Positions 50,682 through 64,000 of a stretch of 64,000 nucleotides of DNA are shown here, piece by piece; the first letter of the stretch is position 1; each line of letters opens with the position of its first letter. The notes beneath the pieces were generated by a model. That model had not been told where the DNA came from, searched no databases, and saw only the letters and a list, made by a program, of their open reading frames with translations. The DNA lies in NCBI RefSeq assembly GCF_042242105.1, contig NC_092034.1, positions 15,137,644 to 15,201,643 of the forward strand, in the 5' to 3' direction. The DNA is from Pempheris klunzingeri (Eukaryota > Chordata > Actinopteri > Acropomatiformes > Pempheridae). The position numbers and the translations under genes were made by a program.

Positions 50682-52266
50682 CAGTTAAGCCAGAAAGTAT
50701 TCATACCCCTGGCAAGTTTTGACTTAGTTACTTTTATTCAACCAGCAAGTTTTTTCTTGATTGGAAATGGCACAGGCGTCTCCCAGAAGATTATAAGACG
50801 ATGTACAAGAGGCATCATTGTGGAAAAAAATATTTCTCAGCTTTTATTTACATTTGAACAAAAAGTGGCATGTCCAAAATGATTCATACCCTTCTCTATA
50901 ATCAATAGAAAAGCCTTTATTGGCTATTACAGTAATCAAACGCTTCCTATAATTGCTGACCAGCTGCATGTCTCACTGGTATTTTTGCCCATTCATCTTA
51001 AGTGATGAGCTCCAACTCTTTCAGGTTGGAGGGTCTCCTTGCCATCACCCTGATCTTTAGCTCCCTCCACAGATTCTCAATTGGATTCAAGTCAGGACTC
51101 TGGCTGGACTACTGTCCGCTAACCATTTCTTCACCACTTTTGCTGTGTGTTTTGGGTCGTTGTCGTGCTGAAATGTCCACTGGTGCCCAAGGCCAAGTTT
51201 CTCTGCAGACTGCTTGATATTGTTGTTGAGAATCTTGATGTATTGCTCTTTTTTCATGGTGCTGTTTACTGTGATTAGGTTCCCTGGTCCATTGGCTGAA
51301 AACACCCCCAAAGCATTAGGTTCCCACCACCATGTTTGACAGTGAGGATGGTGTTCTTAGGGTTGAAGGCTTCTCCTTTTTTACGCCAAATGAAGGACAC
51401 ATCATTGTGGCCAAACAATTCAATTTTTGTTTCATCTGACCTTAAAACAGAAGACCAGAAGTCTTCTTCTTTGTCCAGATGAGCATTTGCAAAGGCCAAG
51501 CGGGCTTTTGTGTGCCTTATCTGGAGAAGTGGCGTCCTCCTTGGTCTGCGTCCGTGGAACCCAGCAGTGTGCAGGGTCCGTTGGACTGTCTGCCTTGAGA
51601 CGTTGCCACCAGCAGAGCCCAGATTCACCAGGATGGCCTTGGTGGTGATCCTGGGATTCTTTTTCACCTTTCTCACTATCCTCCTGGCCAGCACAGGTGT
51701 CACTTTTGGCTCCCGACCACGTCCTCTGAGATTTTCCACAGTGCGGAACGTCTTGTATTTTTTAATAATACTTTGCACTGTAGCCACTGGAACTTGAAAA
51801 CATTTAGATATGGCCTTATAGCCCTTTCCTGACTTGTGAGCAGCCGCAGGTCCTCAGTGAGCTCCTTTGTCTTAGCCATGACTGTCCACAAACCAACTGC
51901 AGAGAGCTGCTGTTTTTCACCTATTGAGTTGATTAAAACTGTTCCTGCTGCTGCTGTTCCCAATGAATCAGGGTAATTAGGATGCTTTAGAACAGCTTGG
52001 ACTATTTGGAATGGTATAGAACTTTGGATTTTCCCATTGACTGTGACAGTTTGCAAAGGGTATGAATAATTTTGGACATGCCACTTTTTGTTCAAATGTG
52101 AATAAAAGCTGAGAAATTTTTTTTCCACAATGATGCCTCTTGTACATCGTCTTATTATCTTCTGGGAGACGCCTGTGTCATTTCCAATCAAGTAAAAACT
52201 TGCTGGTTGAATAAAAGTAACTAAGTCAAAATTTGCCAGGAGTATGAAGAATTTCGGGCTTAACTG
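50682..52266 (-). mobile_element. full-length but inactive Tc1-like DNA transposon
   Basis: The 1,585-base element is bounded by TA duplications at 50680-50681 and 52267-52268. Terminal inverted repeats of about 210 bases (50682-50891 and 52058-52266) each carry an outer and an inner copy of an ATTCATACCC-type motif, the IR/DR layout of Sleeping Beauty-class elements. The transposase is on the minus strand and starts MAKTKELTEDLR. It includes SIIKKYKTFRTVENLRGRGR and the catalytic blocks SDETKIELFG and QHDNDPKHTAKVV. It is split across frames near 51,300 and 51,780, and further breaks follow the second catalytic block, so it is dead. Confidence 0.92.
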
Positions 52267-52268
52267 TA

Positions 52269-58165
<5,897 letters not shown>

Positions 58166-58793
58166 AGGTTGAGGGATATTCGTAGCAGATCTCCTTTCCT
58201 CCTCACCTACTGGATGCGTGTGGTGTAAACGTAAAGGGACCGTACTGTCTATGAACTGTGTTCTCCTCTTTCATGTACTTTTCATACAATGTTTTGTAGA
58301 TGTTGCTACTTGCCATCCAGTAGTCCCATTTTTCAATGCCCCCTTCTCTCCCTGTCCTCCAAACTCCACATTTTAGCAATAAAATCACTCCATAGATGCA
58401 TTGTCTTTTTAAAAAAATTTTTTAATTCCTTGTTTTATTTTTCATGCATCACTGATAATTGGCTAATTTGTTTAACACGTGTTGTTTTGTTTGTACAACG
58501 GTCAAAAAATTGTGGCTTATAGCCTGAGTCTCAATAGCGGCATCAGGATCAGTGCATCCCTACTCCTGACCCCAATCAGCCCTGTTGAGAAGCTTCTTCC
58601 CATCGGTGATGAGTGTTCTGTATAAATCAGTACTGATGTGGATATTCATGAGTAAACATTTCACCACTCTGTGTTCTGATCACTGATAACGGAGCTATTT
58701 CTGTGTTGACACACTGATTCAAGTGCAGCAGGCAGTGTTTCACAACCCGGACACTGTTTTTAAGTCTCATTATTGCTGCCTCATGTCCGTCAG

Positions 58794-61209
58794 TCCAAAC
58801 AGCGAGCCCCTTCATAGAGATCATCGAGCAGCCGAAGCAGAGGGGGATGAGGTTCAGGTATAAGTGTGAGGGGCGTTCAGCTGGCAGCATCCCCGGAGAG
58901 AAGAGCAACGACACCACGAAGACCCACCCAGCCATCAAGGTGAGCCGGATGCAGCTTTCCTCATGATTTTTTTTTTCAGTTTCTTGGCTTGTATTTTATT
59001 TTATTTTTTTTACATCAATGTTCCAAAAATTTGCTTTTCATTCCATGCTTGATTCGAGCCTTGCAGCGTTCCTTGTCTTTGTTTTTTTTTTTTGTTTTTT
59101 TTTTCGGGGTCGTCATCATGTGGCCAAAGTGTGGAATAAGTAGAGCAGCAAAGATTCTTTTGTTTCCCAGGTTAAGAATGAATCATTACTCAAGTTTACA
59201 GAAGATTTTTAAAAATGTCAAAGTGCCAACTCGTGCCAAAGTTTGGGGGCAAAGACAGTAAATGCATCATTTGCCTTCATTAGATACAGCATAACATCAC
59301 ATGAATGTATTGAAAATAGGTTCAAGTGTTAGCAATTAAGACATGCATACAATTTAAAAGAGTTTGATGTTTTGATAGATGGATGCACACTTTATTCTTC
59401 CTTTAGGAGAAATTCAGGTATCCAGTAGCTCCCACAGTCAACTGACAAACAATAGAATGTAGAAGTGATAAATAATGACAGACAGACAGCCGGACAGAGG
59501 GAGAGCGTGGGTGGGTCATGAGCCACAGCCCTCAGTTGAGGTGTTGTACAGTCAGTGATGGCTGTGGGGACAAAAGGATCCTCTGAACCACTCAGTCCTC
59601 ATCTGTATTCAGGGACCAGTCCACTTTGTTGTCCTGCTGCACATCTAAGTATTTGTAGGATTGCACCACATCCATGTCCTTTCCTCAAATGTTGACTGGG
59701 TGAGGTGGGGGTTTAGATCTACAACAGCCCATGACCGTCTCCTTGGTCTTGGAGGTGTTCAGTAGGAGGCCATTCCTCTCACTCCAGCCCCTAAAGGCTC
59801 TGACCAGGACCCTGCTTCCAGCCCTCTGAGGTGCTATTGAAACGGCCTCATTTGATCATTGAGCTATGACATATTGTTCCTGCAGGTGCACAACTACAAC
59901 GGCCCCCTGCGTGTCCGCATCTCCTTGGTGACGAAGAACGCACCGCACAAGCCCCACCCCCACGAATTAGTAGGGAAAGACTGCAAACATGGCTACTACG
60001 AGGCCGACCTGCAGGAGAGGAGAATACACAGGTAGATTTGCATTTACTTGGACATCACACTCTGTATCTCACACACTGTTGAGGAACTCAAAATGGATGA
60101 AGGAAACGATGCAAAAACGTGGGTTGATAGATATTCAGCTGAATAATAATCTGCCACGGCACCAAAGCAAGTAATAAAACTGTGCTCTCTAAGTGTTTTT
60201 TAGTTAAAAACTCAGAATACTCGTGATGAGAAGAGTCCAAATAACAGACACTAGGTGTGTTTAAAATGTGATCACCAGTGTGCTAAGGCAGTGCTTATTG
60301 GCAAAAATGAAATCTTAAGCCTGAGTGCATGGCAGTGCAGTACCTACGCTGTAATCTGGGCTGAAGTGCACCTCCTCATATCGTATAATCAACATCAGCT
60401 ATTATTAGTTAACTTAGGTTTGAGTTATAGAACTGTGAATTGGGCGTTTGGCCCCAGTTATTACAGCATTCAGCTTCACATAGAAAAGCTGAAACACAGA
60501 AGAAGTCATAATGTCAAATACTACTACTATTAATAGTGAACTAGAAAGTACGAGTACAGAAGGCTTCAGTGGTTTCTGTCTTTAGCTTTCAGACTTACAC
60601 TGCATCTGCTTTCAGTTTCCAGAACCTGGGCATACAGTGTGTGAAGAAGAAGGATGTGAACGAGGCCATCACTTGTAGGCTGCAGACTAATAACAACCCC
60701 TTCAGCAGTAAGTGGTCCTCCATAGAGAGGAGTGGACAACACAGAGCACTTTCTGTGTTGGTCACATCTGACATCAGAGTGTCCCTGAACGCCTCACTCA
60801 AATGGAAAGGCTGGAGCTTTACTGAACTACTACTGGTATTAAGAGAGAAATGACTTGATCACAGTCTCAGTAACCAGTAACCATATACTTTATACCATGT
60901 TTCTACTTTATACCAGAAGTGTAAATGCAGTTAGTGTAAGAACAGGAAGTGTAATGTGTCACTTTCACCCCAGGCTGATATTTAGATACTGAGAGCCTGC
61001 ATATGACAGGATGCAGAGCTGCTGTGTTGCCTGACTGTGCGCCCCGCCCTTTCCCCGCTGTGTCCTGGCTGCAGTTCCCGAGGCGAAGGTGTGGGAGGAG
61101 GAGTTTGACCTGAACTCAGTTCGGCTTTGCTTCCAGGCCTCCATCACTCTGCCTACAGGGGAGCTGTTTCCTCTGGAGCCGGTGGTGTCGCAGCCCATCT
61201 ACGACAACA
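58794..61209 (+). CDS. Rel homology DNA-binding domain exons (partial rela copy)
   Basis: Exons 58794-58939, 59886-60031, 60616-60707 and 61075-61209 have the same lengths (146, 146, 92, 135) and the same GT/AG sites and phases as rela exons 3-6. I saw no coding difference. They encode the complete DNA-binding half of the RHD (173 residues), including FRYKCEGRS and [13 protein letters not shown]. The dimerisation domain, NLS and activation domain are absent. Exon 1 is missing and the exon 2 remnant (about 58,565-58,583) has lost its splice donor (CTGTTGAG in place of CAGGTGAG), so the segment has no rela start. The first in-frame ATG is at 58,847, just before RFRYK. Unspliced, the frame ends 39 bases past exon 6. 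The segment is either a relic or internal exons of a chimeric gene (see the next entries). Confidence 0.75.
59389..59850 (-). mobile_element. LINE fragment (reverse transcriptase part) in intron of the rela copy
   Basis: On the minus strand the translation gives [26 protein letters not shown] and [10 protein letters not shown], with stops between them. These are the conserved blocks near the C-terminal end of the RT of L2/Rex1-type LINEs. The CTTTATTCTTCC...GAGAAATTC sequence at its left is a typical LINE tail. It is absent from the equivalent intron of the original rela, so it inserted after the duplication. Confidence 0.75.
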
Positions 61210-61632
61210 GTGAGTGGAGAACACACACACAAGCACATGCAGTGTGTTAGCGTTCAGTGGGTGCAGACCTTTGAATGCTCATATTGATACTTTAGGGTAA
61301 AAAGTGCTGATAGTGAATACTGTGCGTTCTTTAATGTCTTTTGAGTATTTCTTACACTCATTTTGCCCAAAAATCAGACGAGTTCAGTGGATCTTTGCTC
61401 ACTGTAAGCTGATAAACCTACAGTGGATTTTGGGGTTTGTGTGAACTCTATGTAGCCACACAGTTATTCAACATAAAGCTCACAAGTCTCTCAAAAACTC
61501 TTTGCATTAACTTCTCTTATCAGTGTGAAGGTATAAATGAGAAGTGGTCTCAGTAGTGATGATGCTTCTCTTTACTCTGTCATTCACCCCCCCCCCCGCC
61601 CCTCTGAAACTTTACCCTTGTGCTTTAACAAG
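61210..61632 (+). other. junction region between rela copy and FIIND-CARD gene
   Basis: Rela intron 6 homology runs to 61,432, after which unrelated sequence begins. A poly-C run is at 61,589-61,598. A pyrimidine-rich stretch ending AACAAG at 61,632 could serve as a splice acceptor for the exon at 61,633. Confidence 0.5.
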
Positions 61633-61649
61633 GGAGTTCTGGGTGGTTG

Positions 61650-63527
61650 ATGCTTGGAGCTCATAGCAGTGTAAAGGTAAGTGTTCTGTTTCTGATTTCT
61701 CCTCTTTGATATTGATTTTTGAAAAATAGCAGATCCAACGATTGCAGCAGCTTATAAAACAACCATGATGCTCCTATACAGGCCTCCGGCACTTGGACTA
61801 AACTTGATCCGAAAGTCAGTAGAGTGGATGGGGTTCGCACCTATAGGTAAAGATAATACCCTTTAGTGATAATTTAATGCATATTCCAGAACACAATTAA
61901 TCATTTCCCCTTTCTGGAAATCAGCCTCCAGTCTGAGGCAGGCAGCTATGAATGCACTGTGTCCACCCTGCGCTGGGTTTGTAAAGAAAGAACCAGCGTC
62001 AGGTACCAGTTTAGCTCGTGGGAGGAGCCCATGATGAGGCCTGCATGCATCGATTACATGCCAGCAGGACCCCTACTGGACATCACAGTCACAGCTGGGA
62101 AGATAGAGGAGCTGCATCTGCCTCACGGGGTCTGTATAGGTGAGTGGGCAGCTGATCACAGAGTGAGATGCAGGCTGGGAGGGCAGGACAGGAGGGGTTT
62201 CCCTCATCACTCAGTTTGTGCTCTGCAGATCAAAAGTCCGCCGTATCGGACATGTTCACAGTCCTGCACGTTGATACCTGCGGAGACGTCTTGGAGCTCG
62301 CGTCTGAAGTTACGTCGTCCCACGTCAAGTTGCTCCAGCCGACTTTCTCACCGATCGGCGTCATGATTCGGAAGAAGCTGGGGATTCCTTTTTACTATGA
62401 CGTGTTAATATACAAGACGAAGAAAGAGTTCCTCACGTTGGATGTTTACCTGGTGCCACACAATCCTGCTCTTCAACAGGTTTCCATTTCATTCACAATT
62501 GCAAGATGGAACACAAAAAAATGTCTCTCTGTCTTTGATTTTTTTTTTGCGGATCTTTTATCCTGTACTCTTTTTTTTCCCTGCAGGAAGTGGAAACAAA
62601 GCAGATGACTTTTGGATCAATAATAATCCCCAAACCAGGCCCAGACAAGTGCCTTCAAATGGGAGATCGTTTCTCACTCACCACAGACAAGGCAGAGGCG
62701 AACATTCAGCCCAGAGTATGTTTCAACAGTTCAAACACTCGCTATTAGAACTGTTCTTTTCTTTCATATAAACCCTGTTTCTAATGTTTTCAGACACGAG
62801 AGCTCAGGTATGATGGCAGAAATGTCTTTGAGGTGTTCTTCAGAGACGCAGACGGCGACTTCACCATCAGGCTCGAAAGTGAGAAAGACACAATCTGGAC
62901 CTGTACTATTCATAAAGGTCAGTGGTTTTTCAACAACTTTAAACTCATCGATCTGCAGCCCAATGAACCACCTTTGTCCTGCTTAGCTGAACATGCACAT
63001 CTGTGTGTTGTGAATCCAGTGGTGGGAAAAAAAAGACACTGACTCGGCACAGTTTCCACTTACTATAGTGTGTTTTATTGCAGGAGACTACCAAAATCAA
63101 AGCACCGATCAGACACAAGGTAAAAACACATAACAGGAACAAGTGTCAGATGACTTCATACATGTCAGCTTGCAGTATTCACCGTTCTTCCTGTTTACCC
63201 TCCACGGCAGCCTCGGGTGAGCATTTCGTGGATCTCCATCGGACGGCTCTGATAAACAGAGTGAAAGACACGGGACCCGTCCTGGATCGGCTCGTGGATA
63301 AGGGGCTGGTCTCAGACGAGAACTACAACGCGACGAGAGCTTTAAAAACCACACAAGACCAGATGAGGGACATCCACAGGTTTGTGACTGCAGCAGGCAC
63401 AACAGGCAAAGACGTCTTCTACGAAATCCTCAAAAGCACGAAGGCTACGAGGGCTCTTGTTGCCGAGCTCGAGAGAACAAACGTAAAAACAAGAGCTGTA
63501 GCTTTGGGCAGCCGGTCGCTGAGATGA
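61650..63527 (+). CDS. FIIND-CARD protein (NLRP1/CARD8-type), intact
   Basis: Exons 61650-61676, 61782-61846, 61925-62139, 62229-62479, 62587-62715, 62794-62917, 63084-63119 and 63211-63527. All phases agree, giving 1,164 nt = 387 aa from the ATG at 61,650. Residues about 12-142 are the ZU5 half (SGTWTKLDPK, SLQSEAGSYECTVSTLRWVC). Residues 143-275 are UPA (SPIGVMIRKKLGIPFYYDVL, EVFFRDADGDFTIRLES, IWTCTIHKG). Residues about 284-370 are the CARD (EHFVDLHRTALINRVKD). The candidate autoproteolysis site is Phe142-Ser143, with His116 and Glu125 upstream. Such proteins self-cleave and free a UPA-CARD fragment that assembles an inflammasome when the N-terminal part is degraded. No NACHT or LRR is encoded here, so the architecture resembles CARD8. 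The ATG context is weak (GGTTGATGC) and the first exon may be internal. Confidence 0.88.
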
Positions 63528-64000
63528 CAAGAACCAAAGCATGTGTGACATTTAAAGGGAACGTGGGAGAATACAATTAATGTAGTTTTTCTACTCAAGT
63601 TTTCATCTGACCTTTGCTATTTCTACTGCTTTTACTTTTTTTTTCATGGGTCGTCTATAAGTGTTGGAGGTGAAGAAGACGATGCTGGACAAAATGTGAT
63701 CCATTTAATGTTTATATACACTGGTCAGACAGCAAGGAGTCATTCATGTATACCATCATATATATATATATGTATAAAGAGGACTGGTGGGGATCATTTG
63801 CATAACCTGATTGCACATCGGACACCTCAGAGCGACTTCATCAGGGAAGCTGAGAGTGTGGAGGCCCTGGGAGGCGAGTGAGGGGAAGTAGATGTGGGGA
63901 TCCATTTTCCAGGTCTTGACTTCTCACCTGGAAACAAGGGAATGTTTTTTTTCAGGCTAAAATGTTTGTTGCAATACTCATTTCAACCACAAGAGGGCGC
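63528..64000 (+). other. 3' flank / 3'UTR of the FIIND-CARD gene
   Basis: Non-coding sequence follows the stop codon. No canonical AATAAA was seen before the window edge. A short (AT)n run lies at 63,760-63,770. No further gene is recognised. Confidence 0.5.

Larger units (their letters stand above)
58565..61432 (+). repeat. inverted partial duplication of rela (partner 8,940-12,55x)
   Basis: This segment repeats, in opposite orientation, the part of rela from the end of exon 2 to about 220 bases into intron 6. Identity is essentially complete around exons 3, 4, 5 and 6 and their flanks (about 58,610-58,960, 59,815-60,055 and 60,431-61,432). The intron middles between those tracts differ by roughly 10-15% plus large indels. 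The homology stops abruptly at 61,432, within rela intron 6. Confidence 0.93.

Noticed and set aside
58565-61432. The second rela segment as a pure assembly artefact
   Set aside because: The intron middles are clearly diverged and carry a LINE absent from the first copy, so it is a real, older duplicate. Long-read confirmation would still be useful.
61650-61676. ATG at 61,650 as the certain start of the FIIND-CARD gene
   Set aside because: It is in frame and next to a good donor. The initiation context is weak and the same exon can be entered in frame from upstream rela-copy exons, so it is given as a working start only.

Overview
The window is vertebrate nuclear DNA, most probably from a percomorph teleost. 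The genes have compact multi-exon structures with GT/AG introns. They match a gene set that lies together on human 11q13 (DRAP1, C11orf68, RELA, SLC29A2, MAP3K11). The intergenic DNA carries Tc1-like transposons, LINE tails and very long CA/TG microsatellites typical of fish. Gene identities come from reading the translated exons; no database search was possible. Layout, left to right: (1) 1-1,274 (-): the first two coding exons of drap1 (NC2-alpha), running off the left edge. (2) 2,491-3,234 (+): the c11orf68 homologue, head to head with drap1. (3) 4,816-14,404 (-): a complete 11-coding-exon rela (NF-kB p65, 633 aa), tail to tail with c11orf68. (4) 17,223-33,143 (+): a complete 8-exon protein phosphatase 1 catalytic subunit of beta type (327 aa), with a 12-kb first intron full of microsatellites. 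(5) 36,664-42,153 (-): a complete 12-coding-exon slc29a2 (ENT2, 460 aa), with a 5'UTR exon near 46.5 kb. (6) 46.7-53.0 kb: an intergenic stretch with a SINE-like element and a dead full-length Tc1 transposon. (7) 53,081-58,165 (+): a MAP3K11/MLK3-like gene that keeps SH3 and kinase domains but has lost the DFG aspartate and most of the leucine zipper and CRIB. (8) 58,565-61,432 (+): an inverted partial copy of rela carrying only the four exons of the N-terminal Rel homology (DNA-binding) domain. (9) 61,633-63,527 (+): an intact FIIND-CARD gene (NLRP1/CARD8 type) with no NACHT or LRR. The right-hand 10 kb is the unusual part. The pseudokinase, the Rel DNA-binding exons and the FIIND-CARD exons all lie on the same strand. 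The two novel exon junctions between them are phase-compatible: the phase-1 donor at 58,100 meets the phase-1 acceptor at 58,794, and the phase-1 donor at 61,209 meets a phase-1 acceptor at 61,633. One uninterrupted reading frame of 1,021 codons, SH3 - pseudokinase - Rel DNA-binding domain - FIIND - CARD, can therefore be assembled. A shorter 548-aa Rel-FIIND-CARD product is also possible. The FIIND keeps the His/Glu/Phe-Ser spacing of self-cleaving NLRP1 and CARD8. If transcribed as one unit, this would be an inflammasome-type sensor carrying NF-kB-pathway domains, possibly as baits for pathogen effectors that attack that pathway. This is an inference; the alternative is three neighbouring genes or gene remnants. 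The two rela copies show patches of near-identity around the exons separated by clearly diverged intron DNA. That pattern points to an old duplication homogenised by gene conversion and argues against a simple assembly artefact.
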